64,000 nucleotides of DNA from Catonia carolina (Eukaryota; Arthropoda; Insecta; Hemiptera; Achilidae), in contig JAQMRL010000001.1 in assembly GCA_035578175.1 (NCBI GenBank), forward strand, positions 51,855,553-51,919,552, written 5' to 3'. The notes beneath the pieces were generated by a model, which was not told the origin of the DNA, made no database searches, and saw only the letters and a program-made list of their open reading frames with translations. This document shows, one piece after another, positions 11,222 to 23,946 of this stretch. The position numbers and the translations under genes were made by a program. How positions within the stretch are numbered: the first letter of the stretch is position 1; each line of letters begins with the position of its first letter.

Positions 11222-12984
11222 GTGGGCTCATTATTCCTCGACAAACTTCATCAATCTATGTCTGTCTTATAAATCATTTACCATAACATGGTTTCGCCCA
11301 TCCATCATGCCTCGGCTCGGCTGACAAATGACGCCACTGGCGTGATCCTCTTCTCCACCCACTCCCTCTTCCCGGCTTCAACATATCTCCTCTCTTCCTC
11401 TTCGGCTTTTATAACATCACCTCCTCATCACCTAATACTAACAGCACACATTCACACATAAACACATTCGTATAGCTGCCGCAGTGTCCTACTTTATCCA
11501 CTACTAAAACTCTAAACTAATAACAACGGCATTAATATTACGCTACAACAGAAGATTATTAATATTTGATGACGTCATGGCATAATGACGATTGATGGAT
11601 CAGTAACAAAACTTATAGGCAGTTAAAAAATGTAGAGTTTAGTAAATTATTTAGATTACTGTTCTATATAGTGAAATAAGATCATTATAACTAACTACAT
11701 TTCATCTAAAAGTTTTCGCAGGTATCTAACTCAGACCCATCATTAAGGGGTTAACACAATAGTTTAGATAAAAAGATTCGTTGTGTGTCGTGGACATCTA
11801 TCCAATTTGTTTTATGCTCCCCTTGCTATTGTCTGTCTACATTCTTATTTTATCGGTTGAGCTTTTTTCAATGGAATTTGTCTAAAGGTGGCAAAATAAA
11901 AACCTTTTTTAATTTTTAAAAAGTTTGCTTTGACAACTAAAAATTGTAAGTAGAAATTGGTGTTGATTTTAATAACTAGGTATGTAGTCTCCATAAATTT
12001 GTCCTATTAATTTCTGGAACAAGCAATCAAAATTATTGCACATTCTGAGCCGGAAGCATGGTAAATTTTTTTGTAGGATAAACAAAAAGTCGTGTTTTTT
12101 GGTTTGAGGAAACTATTTTTTTTCTTTCAGAAACTATTTCAAAAATTCTTCAACTGTTGGGACGCTTAGAACCTCCTGAGTACCATAAGTTATATGGAGT
12201 TACGTAATTTTTATTTTTTTTTAAAAATTCGGTGATCGGTAAAGTGAAGTCATGTTTTATTTTATTTGCTTTTTGGCAAGTTTAGTTCAGTTTTTTGATC
12301 TATCAGTAGGCTACTATTATACCAGCTATTGTACAGACTAAAATGTATTGTATTATGCAGTCAGGTAAATATGAGGTACGGTACGGTTCCGCCCTACAAT
12401 ATGATATCATCCTTTAGTATTTATTTTCCCAAATTTTTTGAAAATTTACTAAACAGTTTAGTTATCTAAAAAATAATGTCACATCCGATTTTTGCATAGA
12501 AATATATGTAAACTTCCGCAAAATCAAAAAGATCGACAATTTTTTTAAGAAATAGGTTTTACCTACTTTTTCTTATAATAGGTACCTACGTGTTCAGTTA
12601 TTCGCAGGTCATATTTCTTCCCTTCCACTGGTAATTAATACTGGTGTCAACAAAATACCAATTCAATACTAACTGGTTTTACAATGTACAGCGTCAATTG
12701 GCTTTTAATGTGAAAGGTTGTGGGAGTAGTAAAATGTTTTAAGTAATTATAAATCGCCGTGATAAATTATGGAAATTAGTAAATGTATGGTTCTTCCTTA
12801 TAATATAATTTATTCTAAAACCATCGAGTATTGTACAATAATTACGACGTACACGGTATTTTTTCTTCGTGAAAGATGTAGTATACAATTCCTCATCAAT
12901 TTTAAAATTATTTGGTTTGGTTCTCAACAAAATGAAAAGTTTTTCAAGCAAATATTAAAACACAAATCAAGTAATTCTTTTTCA

Positions 12985-13125
12985 GGTGCTTATCCGTTCC
13001 GAATGTTGGCGCCATCATAGCAATTCTCACTTTGCTCGTTTCACTGTGAAATAGCTTTTCTGAGTTTTTCCCGAACCAAGTTCTTAGATTTCGTATCCAC
13101 GACATCCTTTTTTAGCCAGCTCCTC
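12985..13125 (-). pseudogene. LINE RT C-terminal fragment
   Basis: On the minus strand, interrupted frames read RSWLKKDVVDTKSKNLVREK, then KAISQ and ANIRNG. The fragment at 44,625-45,060 reads IAMMIANIRTG at the same place. This is the tail behind the RT domain of an insect LINE. It is too short for anything but a relic. Confidence 0.5.
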
Positions 13126-14014
13126 ATTTTCTATATATTTTTCAAGTAATTAAAACAAATCTAAATTCTCACAATAGTAAAAATCGACGGCGACGGATAC
13201 ACAAATTCAGTCTAGCCGTCAGCTCCCAGTAATCGGTAACCAAACGTAGGCAAAATAATCATTTTGTTTCTAATAATAGAATTTCTTCTTAATGAATTCT
13301 ATATATAACAGGTTTACAGTAACTTAACACTTTATATTATTAATATGTTGGAAAAGACAGGGAAACAGACTTGGAAAGATTTGAAAAATTTGACAAGCGA
13401 AATAATGAAGTAAAAGCAGAAAATGAAAAAGAGACTGGTTATTTCAGCTGTTTGAAATGAGAAGAAATATGAAATATGAATTGGGCTTCACAGGGGACAG
13501 GGAATTGATAAATCGCGCGCTCTGTCAGGGCTGTTCTAGCGAACTCTTGTCACAACACTGTTGCATAGCTTAGCAAGCCTATTTGCTTCTTAATAATTAA
13601 TGATCCCTCTTGTTCTCCTCCGAGTGACAACTGACCTCTGCTGAATGCATTCTTCTGATCTTGCTCATTAATCATATGCTATTGTGAGGTGGTGGAGGCG
13701 GCGTCTTTTTATATCGCCTAAATTACTACACACTTACCTAGCGTGCTCCGTTTTAAGGCCAAGCCTGCAATTTTTTATTGGTCTTTTTAACTTTGACTAG
13801 AAGGTCATTTGAAAAATTTCTTTATTCAGACAAAATTTACGATTAGTTATGATTAACTTTTAGTAAATAGTTATGAAATAATGCATTAACAATAAGATAA
13901 ATAGAGAAGTAGTCAGCCACCTTTCTTTAAAAATTAAATTAAAAAATATTATTGGTACATAAATACCTGAGGTAAGTACAAAATTAAAGAAAACATAAAA
14001 TTAATATTTACACA
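13126..14014. other. Non-coding stretch with a conserved-looking patch
   Basis: No gene. From 13,500 to 13,720 the sequence is less AT-rich and holds TAATTAATGATCC and CTCATTAATCATATGC, which are homeodomain- and POU-like words. Confidence 0.4.
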
Positions 14015-14200
14015 GTGGTCTCCTCCGTAGCCACACCTGGCCACAAGGAGTGACCTGGTCGAGGCCAGGGTCTGAAAAATTATTACAAGTTCAAACCTAC
14101 CATTTCTCAACGCAATATACTCGTTAATAACCAAGATATTCATTCGACTTAAAATAAGTAAATTAAAATAAATTAGGCCTACACAGAAATATAAACAAAT
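14015..14200 (+). mobile_element. tRNA-derived SINE, family 2, degraded copy
   Basis: CTCCTCCGTAGCCACACC, then CCAGGGTCTGAAAAATTATTACAAG, ACTCGTTAATAACCAAG and an AAATAAA-rich end follow the order of the copy at 14,239. The B box is damaged. Confidence 0.5.
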
Positions 14201-14238
14201 ATTAAATCGTATTAGAAAACAAAACAATAACTTAATAT

Positions 14239-14425
14239 TGGCCGCCTCCGTAGCGTAGTGGTGGCATTAGTTTACCACGCGGAGGTCCCGGGTTTGATTC
14301 CCGGGCAGGGTCTGGAAATTTTCACAAGTCAAATCTTACAGTTACCGTCATATAACCCACCGAGGTCACTAATAACCAAGCAGTTGATCCGTCTTTAGAT
14401 AAATAAATAAAAATGAAATAATAGA
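14239..14425 (+). mobile_element. tRNA-derived SINE, family 2
   Basis: The head GGCCGCCTCCGTAGCGTAGT carries an A-box-like TAGCGTAGTGGTGGC, and GGGTTTGATTCCCGG gives a clear B box inside a perfect T-arm stem (CCCGGG/CCCGGG). The body CAGGGTCTGGAAATTTTCAC is followed by a TAAATAAATAAAAATG tail. It lies just downstream of a degraded copy in the same orientation. The head is not a complete tRNA gene: it runs directly into the SINE body. Confidence 0.7.
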
Positions 14426-14925
14426 TAACTTAATAATTAAGAACTTAAATACTTTAAGAATGAAATCGTAAATTAAATTGGCTCTCATTTTTATTTTCTA
14501 TTATCGGGTGAACCCAAAACAATCTATTTCTACGACGACGTTTTCTACGACGCAATAACAATTTAAGCTTCCTCTTCAAAATACGATTTTTTAGTTACTG
14601 AAAAAATTTAATAATTTTAGTAGTACGTATAAATGATTATAGGTGTCATTCAGCTGTCATTGTACAGTCGCTTGAGCGGACTTCAAGCAGCATCTCCCGA
14701 CAAAATTGTAATCGGAGAGTTAGCTGTCCATTTCCACGACAACGCAACTACAATCGACAAAATTTTGTAGAATTGTCGCTAGGATGTCGTTTGTGAGAGT
14801 TGAGCTTAAGGAGTTGTAAGGCTGAAAATTTACATTAAATTTCTTAAAGAGATAAATAAAAAAATATTAAAGTGCGTAGTCAAAACCGGAAACCGGAAAA
14901 AATAATAATTGTTTATTAATATACT

Positions 14926-15085
14926 AGTCTTCTTCTTCTTCCAACTAAGGATTAGACCACAGCCTGTTCCGAACTCACATACTATATCATCTATCTCCAT
15001 CTTTTCGTAGGTCTACCGATATCCCTTTTACCTTCTGGAGCATACCAGTGCGCCTGCTTAGGTATCCTGTGATCTGACATCCTTT
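14926..15085 (-). pseudogene. LINE 3' tip with (AAG)n tail
   Basis: Minus strand reads ...GRPTKRWR, then VSSEQAVV-like codons, then the AAG-rich end (CTTCTTCTTCTTCC at 14,930-14,943). The GRPxKRW motif plus AAG tail is shared with the copies at 56-418 and 37,526-37,868. Confidence 0.6.
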
Positions 15086-16630
15086 AATCCTTTGATAATA
15101 GTAATACTAGTTTATTTAAAGCAACCCTCTAAAGATACTTAAAGGCATGTAAGTTTAGTACGGGTGCAATTTACAGTATTATGTAAAGAAGAGTAATTAT
15201 TAGTCAGTTTTAATTCTCTTTAGATGATTTCCAATATTCCTTTCATGGGGTAGATTCATTTTATCCACTGATGTTGACAAAATATCTGTGCAAAGCACAG
15301 TTGCAAGAAAAAAATTTTAATTAGTTAATTAACATCTGCTTAATCAATTTATTTACGAACATTACAGATAACCAATAATAAGTAAGGCTATGCCTATTAT
15401 AATATACATTATACATTTACTTGACAGAAAAGACTCGTGTTTGTAATAAACCTGGCAGTTAGGCTTGTTAATTACAATACGGCAGGTGTATGTAAATATC
15501 AAAGTCTATATATCATAGTTAAATGTAATCAAGAATTTACAAATACCCCATTGGATTTCAGAGTTACTATTGAAATTTCAAAATGACTAAAACATGATCA
15601 CATCATAATTTTTGGATCCCCTCCAAGCAAATGTTAATTTGCAAATACGTAAATCTGCATGTCAAATCTGTAATTTCAAAACTTGTTCACTTAATTATTA
15701 TGAGCATTAATAAGTTATGGACATGAGTTGATTTTCAATAACATAGACATTTACGCTAATAATATATTCTAAATTCATGTATTCAGAACAGCCCATTTGA
15801 ACCTCAAATTAGAACTTTTAAATATTTTTTCAAAATATTTTATTTTGGTAGAATTGTATGAATAGTAAAGATTAATTTTCCTAAAATAATTTATAAGGTA
15901 CTATACTTAAAATTAAAATAAACCATATTTTATTTTAATTTTTAAAATAAAATGTTTAGGATAGAACATGTACAACTAATATACACATTAAAAACATTTT
16001 TCAATCAACTCATGTTCTTAGGGTTGGATTGAGATTGCACCAAAGTGAACTTTGAAGCAGGGATCAAAATCGTGAAAATACGAACCTGTTGACAATGAAC
16101 TGACGAAAGAGTTACCTTCTCTGTTTTTGCCGACTATTCAGACACAACCTTCATTTCAGAATCTAAAGGTTTATACATGTCTTGATTTCTCAATTTGCGT
16201 ATATCAAATTATTAAGAAGGAGAAGTCTGTTAAGTATATGAGGATAAAAATTGCCTGTCTCCTTCACTACCTCCTTTCTATGAGCCCGTAGAAGATCTTT
16301 GGGAACGAATCACGAAATAATTCTTTATTTTGAAGTTGAGGTGATTACTTGAAAGAACATTAAAAAATATTTTCCTGTAATTAGTATCAGTTATGGAATA
16401 CTGGGATAGGCGGTGCCTGCCAATATTATTTAGATCCCTTGGAGAAAAATCAAAAGTCCATTTGAAGTACGGAATTATCAAAAAAAACCCATTTATATCC
16501 TTTTGAGCAATTTCTCAAGGATTTTTAAGTACTAGACTTTCGTCAATTTGATGCTAGAGAACTAATTTTACAGGCGCACAAACTTTCCGAAACGAATTCA
16601 AAATCACAGTACTGAAATCCGGACAACAAA
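15086..16630. other. AT-rich stretch without recognisable gene
   Basis: No RNA gene or repeat copy was recognised. The minus-strand frame at 16,278-16,481 has no family features I can name. Confidence 0.5.
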
Positions 16631-16632
16631 TA

Positions 16633-18286
16633 CCGTTTTTACTCGTGTATAGCGCGCACTCGTGTATAACGCGCACCCGTAATTAATTATAATATTTTAA
16701 GTAAAAATATTTCATACCTGAAAAAATAAATAAGTAGACGATTTTCACTTGAAAAAATTATTTATTGAACTATCAAAAAACGAACAATTTGAAACAACTT
16801 AGCTACATTACAGTTTAAGCATTTAATTTTAATGCAATTTTTAACTCGTCATTGCTTTCCAAAGATGACGAAATTTCTTCGGTCCCAGGTACATTTTAAC
16901 TGTCATTGTTATCCCTGAGTGCGCAGTCCTCCATACCGTCTTGGCGGTTAGATATTCCACACCTCTTGAAGCTCTTCCCGACTGTTTCATATTTCACTGC
17001 ATTCCAGGCTTTTTTTTGGAGTGGCTTGAACCCACTCCAGTATAAGTGGCAGTGATGGTCTTTTCAGTTTTCCAGATGGTGTATACAAGTGTTCACCATC
17101 GCACATCCACTGGGTGTAAAGTTTCCTAAAACTGTCTTTGAAAGGTTTATTAACTGACACGTCTAAATGCTTAAGTACGGATGTTAATCCTCCTGGAATT
17201 ACTGCCAAAACAGTTTTCATACGTTTTAGCTTTTCCTTAACAGTTTCAGTTAAATGCGCTTTGAAACTATCCAGGACTAATAAATTATTTTGCTTTAACA
17301 AAGCACCGGGTCTTCGATTCCACGCTGTTTCGATCCAGTCTAAAACTAACTTTTCCTCCATCCATCCTTTCTCTTGAACACGAACAATAACACCGTGCGG
17401 AAGCTTTTCTTTAGGCTGAGTTTTCCGTTTAAGAACTACATACGGAGGCAACTTGTGTCCAACAGCGGTAATTGCAAGCATTACCGTGCAACGTTGTTTC
17501 TCGTATCCTGTTGTTCTGATCGGTACAGATTTGGCTCCCTTGTGTTCAACTGTAGTAGCCATCGGCATATCCCAAATTCAGGGCACTGGTCAGCGTTCCC
17601 AATTTGAGACAAATCGAAATTATCCTTACCCCTCACTTTTAATATAAATCGATGAAACTCGATGATTTTATTTTCATATTCTTCAGGTAAACGTTGAGCA
17701 AAGTGGTTCGTCTTCGAATCGAAAGACCGTGTCTGCGAAGAAACCTAACACACCAACCAGGGCTTGCACCAAATTTTGTATTTTCGATGTTAATACGTTC
17801 AGCAATTCGCCTTGCTTGAATTTGTATCATTTCTGTAGTCACAGAAAAAGCTCCGCTTCCAAATAAGGTAGTGAACCGCAGCAACACCCGAATGGATGGG
17901 GATTTCCAGGAACGACTATCTATAGTAGTTATCTGCTCACACATGAAAATATTTATGAATTTTTTCTAGCAAAAATGAATCGGTAGTGAACGGCAGGAAA
18001 CGAAAAGGCAGATAATGATGCCGAACGTGCCATAAAAAAACATACCATATTACTCTATTTTTTTTTATTTTTTTTTTGCCATTATCCTAAAAATAAAGTT
18101 TTTATTTTAGATGATAAAGCAAAAACGACAATCTATATATTTATTTTTAAAATAAAAAGAATTATCTGTATTTTTTAATTTAAGCGGTTTTTGTTTTAAT
18201 GAGGCGCATTCGTGTATAACGCGCACCCCCATTTTTGGGCAGAAATTATTGGGAAAAAAGTGCGCGTTATACACGCGAATATACGG
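16633..18286. mobile_element. Pogo-like DNA transposon with both termini
   Basis: Flanked by TA (16,631-16,632 and 18,287-18,288). The left end reads CCGTTTTTACTCGTGTATAG and the right end, in reverse complement, CCGTATATTCGCGTGTATAA. A 16-bp motif, CGTGTATAACGCGCAC, occurs twice in tandem at the left (16,654-16,686, the first with one change). At the right it occurs once direct (about 18,211) and once inverted (about 18,260). These are likely transposase-binding sites. The element encodes a pogo-type transposase on the minus strand. Confidence 0.8.
16815..17944 (-). pseudogene. Pogo/Tigger-like transposase, frameshifted
   Basis: The N-terminal part (17,944-17,690) holds a CENP-B/Tc5-type helix-turn-helix: ARRIAERINIENTKFGASPG, then WCVRFLRRHGLSIRRRTTL. 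A frameshift follows near 17,700, and reading resumes as AQRLPEEYENKIIEFHRFI and then LSQIGNADQ, which carries the first catalytic Asp. After a second shift the DDE domain is open from 17,568 to 16,987: TTGYEKQRCTVMLAI, then LLVLDSFKAHLT with Asp 2, then VIPGGLTSVLKHLDVSVNKP with Asp 3, giving DD35D. Another shift leads to the C-terminal KRCGISNRQDGMED and a stop near 16,815. The overall order is typical of the pogo family. It is inactive because of at least three frame breaks, but every domain is present, so the copy is not very old. Confidence 0.9.
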
Positions 18287-18288
18287 TA

Positions 18289-18811
18289 TTTCATCCCTTC
18301 ACTCAAAGACACAAAAACGCTATTTCGTATACATTTTTGTTACCTGGTCACCAAGTAGTACAAACTTCTCCAAAATTGTAAAAATAGTCTATGGTAAATC
18401 ATAAAATTTAAAACTGACTTACAAAAAATGACTCTTTAGCATCGGCAGGCAGTACACGAAGGATTTGATTGCATCATCAAACCTGTCAACTCGTATCCTG
18501 ATAATTGATTCCGGACGCCCTGGTGTTTGGTGAAAGAGCCACAAAATTGATTTGTCTTAGAACATGGGACACCGTAGTTTAATTGGTTCACCTTGCGCAT
18601 AAATTTAAAAGTAGAGGTAAATGAATATTTAAAATTGATGTAATGTAATATTTAGTGCATAAAATTTTTGGGAAATAATTTTATAATTATTATTATTATT
18701 TTTAAATTAAATTATTTTTTCAATAAATCCTGTTAGAAGATTTAACCAACAAATTTTACTGAATAGAGAAAACAGAATAAACTAAAGTATTTATCACCGT
18801 ATAATCTAATA
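18289..18811. other. AT-rich spacer
   Basis: Nothing recognised apart from an ATT trinucleotide run near 18,690. Confidence 0.5.
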
Positions 18812-19215
18812 GTCTGCCCATAACAGACAGGTGGAGTGTCAAATTATTTACACTCAATCTGTTAGTTGCAGGGCTAAAATAAATAGTTCTGTTTCTTGTC
18901 ACATGGTCAGCCAATTAAATGACTGAATCATTTAAGAACAGAAGAGGTAGAGGTGTAAAAGACACTAATCAGAGTTATCTTCTTTGAAAGTAATGAATTT
19001 CATTATACAGCCAGACCCTGTGGTGAATGAAGTGAAGGTGTCATTTGCAGAGTGGAAAATATGTGCTTTTCAGAGGGCCCGGCATGCTGATAAGTGAACT
19101 TTTCCATTCAGTGAGGAAGGCATGGTAAACCACCTCACTCCTCGTTTTACTTAGTAAAACCTCTACAGGTTCAAACCAGCCTTTCGGCTGATGACCTAAA
19201 CAACAATCTAATAGT
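18812..19215 (+). repeat. Dispersed 0.4-kb repeat, copy 2
   Basis: The best preserved of three copies (see 6,452 and 61,372). It ends TCGGCTGATGACCTAAACAA, a LINE-like 3' end. Confidence 0.7.
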
Positions 19216-20039
19216 ATTGTAATTATATCCAAAAATCACTAACAAAAAAAAGTCATTTACAACAGAATAAAAGTTATTATTATCCAAGTTAATAGAAAGG
19301 AATAACAGATTAAATATCAATTTTTACAGTTTGCTTCTATTCGTTTCGTTACCACTCCGTTTATTCAAGTGATGCAATCTTCTATTGCCTTTACAATCTT
19401 GATTATTCTAATAGTAGATCTACCACCTTTATGAATTTATTACAACTCGTTAATAAGTTATGAAGACTACATCTAACTACACCAAATTGTTAGTAGAGTA
19501 CTCCTTTTTTATAACTTATCTTTTCAATTATTTATAATCTTTTCTTTTCGTTTCTCGCTTGTTTTACTGTAAATTCTTTGTATGTAATGATACATGCATT
19601 GTAGAAAGCCTAACATATATTGCGCCTAACTGAACACATCCTAGTATATATAGTTTAAATATTTCTAAGAATGGAACCCGATTTAAATTTAATTGACTCG
19701 ATCGGAATAAATAAAAATGTGAAATTTAAATTTAATGTACTAAAATATTGGTCTTAAAAAAGTAGAAAGATTAACACGAAAATCCTTTGTAAAATTTTAT
19801 TTATTTTAACGAATTTTCCTCTAATTCTCAAATTTCTCAACACCTAGAAATCTGAGATTCGATAAATTTGTTTATTAGGGACTGAACAAACGAACATAAG
19901 CATTGCATTATAAATCTCTTGTGTTAAAACGTAAGAAAGAAATAACCAATCTAAAGAAACAGATATTATTTCTGTACTTTTCCAATCGGCATTGATATTA
20001 TTAATTTGTATTCTCAGTAAGGTGTTTTATTTTTGTGTA
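19216..20039. other. AT-rich stretch without recognisable gene
   Basis: No reading frame or repeat copy was recognised. Confidence 0.5.
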
Positions 20040-20720
20040 TTTAATTGTAAGTTTACAGTTGTTGCAGACAAAGTTAGGTACCTTGGTTTAATACTTGACA
20101 GACGTCTCACGTGGAAACCACACGTTGCACATGTCAGAGCAATCTCAGACTCACGGTTTTGTATGTTGTACGGCGTCTTAGGTTGCAAGTCCTCGCTACC
20201 TCTACACTTAAAAGTCATCTTCTATAAATCACTAGTACGGCCAATTTGGCTATACGTAACCAATCATACCCTTCACAAAGACCTGAAAATACCAATGGTT
20301 CGAGACATTGTCAACGCAACATACAAATCATTACACACAAAGACAATTGACCACATAAATCCAAATGTCCAAATCTCTTTCAACTAACGATCTGACGACT
20401 GAAACGAAGGTGGAATAGGGATCTTCTCCGACCACCATAAAAAAATTAACTTTTCATGCCTGTGTCATTTCATAAAAACAAAAAATCATTTCATATAAAA
20501 AAAATCATCCATCATAGTTTATGAATCATTATCATTGAAAAATATTGGCACCACATTCCTTGCAAAATTTCACGCCGAATCCGGTCACTGGGTCGATTCA
20601 CATTCACGTCACATTCCCGCCATCATCATTCATTCCATCTCATTTAATAGTTGTGCTTTAAAAAGAAATGTACAGTTGTAAATAAAAATAAAGTTGAAGC
20701 CAAAAAAAAAAAAAAAAATT
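20040..20720 (+). pseudogene. Jockey-type LINE, RT thumb fragment and 3' end
   Basis: The frame reads KVRYLGLILDRRLTWKPHV, then LGCKSSLPLHLKVIFYKSLV and RPIWLYV, the region just behind the RT domain in Jockey-clade elements. It jumps directly to HKDLKIPMVRDIVNATYKSL, normally some 30-40 residues further on, so there is an internal deletion near 20,262. The stop lies near 20,385. About 310 bp of 3' untranslated sequence runs to an A-run at 20,702-20,719. The catalytic core is absent. It is a dead copy with an old internal deletion. Confidence 0.8.
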
Positions 20721-20999
20721 GTAAGTTGCGTAGTATTGTCGTCTAAAAGTGAATGACAAGAGTTGCGATTTATTTTCAACTTATTATCCTTTTCATCTTT
20801 TATTATTAAAAGGAGGAAAAGCATCTCGTAGGAGGTGGCAGCAATCTAGAAGGCCATTTCACAAATAAACATACAAGAGATTAAACCGATCACCTACACT
20901 TTTTATTATTTTTTACTATTGAGTTAAACCGATTAACTACAAATTTTAAATCTCACTGTTTCGAGAATCACGAAGCGGGTCTAAACACTGATGACATTT
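20721..20999. other. Spacer without gene
   Basis: Nothing recognised. Confidence 0.4.
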
Positions 21000-21760
21000 C
21001 CTTATAGCATAAAACAATAAAAATTTTAGAGTATACAAAAACTCCTCCAAGGAGTCATTGTGGTATTTGGGTCATTAATGACAACGATAAAGCTAACCAA
21101 TTTGCAGACCATCTTTCGAAAGTCTTTACTTCCCATATTGTTATCATTGATTTTGACCAAGTTAAAGATACCCTCTCATAACCTCTCTAATTAGTAATTT
21201 TCTGAGTCCATAAACCCGAGTGAGATCTGGTGTACCCAGATCCTTCCTCCAAGTAAGGCTGCGGGTTTAGAATTAATTTAAGGTGAAATGTTAAACCAGT
21301 TACCTAGAAAAGAGTTGTTGTTTCTAACAGCATTCTTTAATGACATCCTTTGTACTAAAAAATTACACCATCAGCTGAAAGTGTTTCTTTATAAATCCTT
21401 ATTCAAACCGATGTGGGTGTACAGATGCCAGATCTATGGCTCATGTAAAACCTCAGTTTTGGCTAAACTGAGCTGAGCTAAGATGAGCGTAGTTTTGGCT
21501 ACAGGTTTTAATCAAAACTGATATAATATAAACTGATAGGATAGTTGTTAACGCTTCCTTATGCATTTACGATCATACACTGCACACAAATCTTAACATC
21601 CCTTACATAAATGAAACTAATCACCAGACATACCAGCAATTAAAAATCAAAATTAGAAAAAAACAACCCACCTATCCGCGTTCTAAACTGTCCATATTTA
21701 CCGGTTAACCCCAATCGTCAGTTCTGCAGAAGGTAGAACAGAAATTAAAGACAGGGTTTA
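21000..21760 (+). pseudogene. Jockey-type LINE, heavily deleted
   Basis: Interrupted frames read NDNDKANQFADHLSKVFTS (start of the RT region), then EMLNQLPRKELLFLTAFFND (fingers region). After a deletion removing the RT catalytic core come KLHHQLKVFLYKSLFKPMWV (thumb) and HTLHTNLNIPYINE (near the C-terminus). The order and spacing match Jockey-type LINEs with the palm lost. Many stops are present. Confidence 0.7.
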
Positions 21761-22229
21761 CAAGTCATCAGACGATTTTATTCTTCTTAGTAAACATATA
21801 TAAAAGAGATAATTTAACTGATTTAATCTGTAATTTTTACACATAAATTTGATCAATGTCTTGGCATTTAAACGTCAGGGTCCTGCTAGTGAATGGTATT
21901 CACCTCAAAAGTGATAAAGTGATATGTACAAGTATAATAAGCAACAAATATACATTTTACTGGTTGTGAAGAGCTGCACAGTTATAGATTTAATACAATG
22001 ATGTGTAAAAACAACTTGTAAACAAATATTACATCTGGTTCTAAAAGGTTTTAATCCATCTGTGGTATAATCAAGAAACTAATACAGAATCGGATTCCGC
22101 TGGATAATTGCCATAACATCAGCAAATATGGTCATAGTTGCGTGAATTTTTTTTGGTATATCACTTGTACTTATAAAACAGTTTTGGTAAAAGTATATTT
22201 TCTTGTGGTACACCTGTTTTGGTTTCTCA
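21761..22229. other. AT-rich spacer
   Basis: Nothing recognised. Confidence 0.4.
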
Positions 22230-22440
22230 TTCTTTAAAGGAACTTAACATTGGTGAACTGATCAACCCAAGAAATTCTCAAAATACGTCAATACTGCAAC
22301 ATTTCAAAAGCCTGAATCATCTTTTCAGTGGTGTTCGAAAGGCTCCTTGCTTCAATATCATATAGTAAAGTGGAGAAGCCATAGCACTTTGTAGTTCCAA
22401 GCTGAGGTTCCTTCAGTAAATCTCATAGATGTAAATGTGA
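22230..22440 (-). pseudogene. LINE RT C-terminal fragment
   Basis: On the minus strand LLYDIEARSLSNTTEKMIQA is followed by FEMLQY, a stop, RILRISWVDQFTNVK. This matches the LYGxETWTL...RRLEAFEMWxYRRILRISW...VTN block found in the LINE fragments at 44,776-45,006 and 32,580. Confidence 0.65.
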
Positions 22441-23687
22441 AGATGTACGGATTCCATATTATTCGTTGATCACTGGGTGCGAGATGTAATTTTGTTTATA
22501 CAAAAAGCATCTAGAATTTGTTGAAACAGTGATGCCTTTGAGTTTCCGATATATTTTAAGGATAGGCTAGTGGTCAATTTGTGTTGCTCCCTATTGCAGA
22601 AAAATATATATAAAATCAAGGGACTGAATACTTTTATTACAGTTAAAAATTGTGTTTGTATTGTAATTTAATAGAAAAATATCAAGGAATTAATCTTCAT
22701 TTACATTCTGAAAGAACAAAACATAATAATTTTTTACAAATTTATTGATAGGTGCAATATTTTCAAAATGTGGATAATTTACGATGTACTCGAGTATAAT
22801 AAGTTATATGTTGAATTCTGAGTTGTTCGTAGGAAGAGAAATCCCGCAGGGAGTTTCTACAGGAAATTGTGCTGCTTGGGGTAAGACCTTGCTATACACA
22901 TTATAGGAGTGGAAGGAAGGGCAATTGATTTCTGACCGCAACGCGTGAATCCGATGCCAATTAGTCCCCCTTCGTGAGCCCCCTCGTGAGATTGTTAGAA
23001 GGTAAAGAGTGCAAGTTGGTGGTTGGGGGAGACTCTACCGCACTAGTTGTCTCGTTCGAATGTACAGTATCTAATTAATTATCGGCATCCCGTTGTAAGG
23101 TATATCGACTGCCAACGAACCCACCAACGTAATGGTTAGACTAGTATCGCATAAAATACTTACTCTGCAGTACCAATAGGGTATTCTAATATACAAATAA
23201 ATGTAAATGTAGAAAACAAAGTACTGTGTGGGAAACAAATGTCTGGTTAGCTTATTTATAGTAACAATAAAATGCCGGGTAATTAATTGGTGAACAATAT
23301 TGGCAATAAATTTATATTAGCTGGTAAATAATACTATTAAAATATTATAACTACCATTATAACATTTTAAAGTTGGCAAAATGATCCATTAGGAAGATAT
23401 CCGACTTAACTAAATTGGTCTCAGATTTCTTATTTATATACATACTAGTAGTAGTTAAAGTTAAAACTTCTGAATAAAAATTATACCCTTACCATTGAGT
23501 CATAATGTGTTGATGCCATGTACAAGAAGTCCAATTTTTTTTGAAACAAAACATTTAATGTCCAAAGACAAAATGAAATAACCATTAAATTAATTAAGAA
23601 AATTATACGCTTAATTTAAAAAAATGACTTTTATTAATGAGTATACACCTGGAAAATGCTTCAAACTGAAAAAAATGTTAAATTTTT
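22441..23687. other. Stretch without gene
   Basis: Mostly AT-rich. A patch at 22,840-23,080 is less AT-rich and looks unique. No repeats or reading frames were recognised. Confidence 0.4.
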
Positions 23688-23946
23688 TAACATTTTATTC
23701 CAAATGTGTGTACGTTTCATTTGTTCAAATTAGAACAATTAGCTACCCCATTAACCAATGAGATGAGAATGATTTGTATGACGTGTAAATGAGGTGTAGT
23801 CTTGTACAGACTCATCCCGACCATTCCGGAGATAGTATGGGTAATTGAACCTCAATCATTAAAGTACACCAATAACCACTGTCTAGTATTAAAATTCGTG
23901 CAAAAGTACCTTCCTTTACTAGGGTTTGAACCAAGAACCTTCGTCT
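23688..23946 (-). mobile_element. tRNA-derived SINE, family 1, minus strand, 5'-shortened
   Basis: Read on the minus strand, the second half of the tRNA head is present (GACGAAGGTTCTTGGTTCAA with the B box). The family body follows: AGGAAGGTACTTTTGCACG, GGAATGGTCGGGATGAGTCT, GTACAAGACTACACCTCATT, GTACACACATTTGG. It aligns with the full copy at 42,233-42,559. The A-box half is missing. Confidence 0.75.

Larger units (their letters stand above)
6993..12984. other. About 6 kb without recognisable gene
   Basis: Mostly unique AT-rich sequence. An open frame at 7,768-8,031 (plus) is preceded by a pyrimidine-rich tract ending in CAG at about 7,833, but it shows no known domain. A TG/CG dinucleotide run lies at 10,949-10,979, a 47-bp direct repeat at 10,053-10,099 and 11,175-11,221, and a cluster of homeodomain-like sites near 10,868-10,900. 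Confidence 0.5.

Noticed and set aside
14239..14320. Functional tRNA gene
   Set aside because: A- and B-box arms are good, but the acceptor stem does not close and the sequence continues into a SINE body with a tail.
17138..17647. Plus-strand frames over the pogo-like transposase
   Set aside because: Shadows of the minus-strand transposase.
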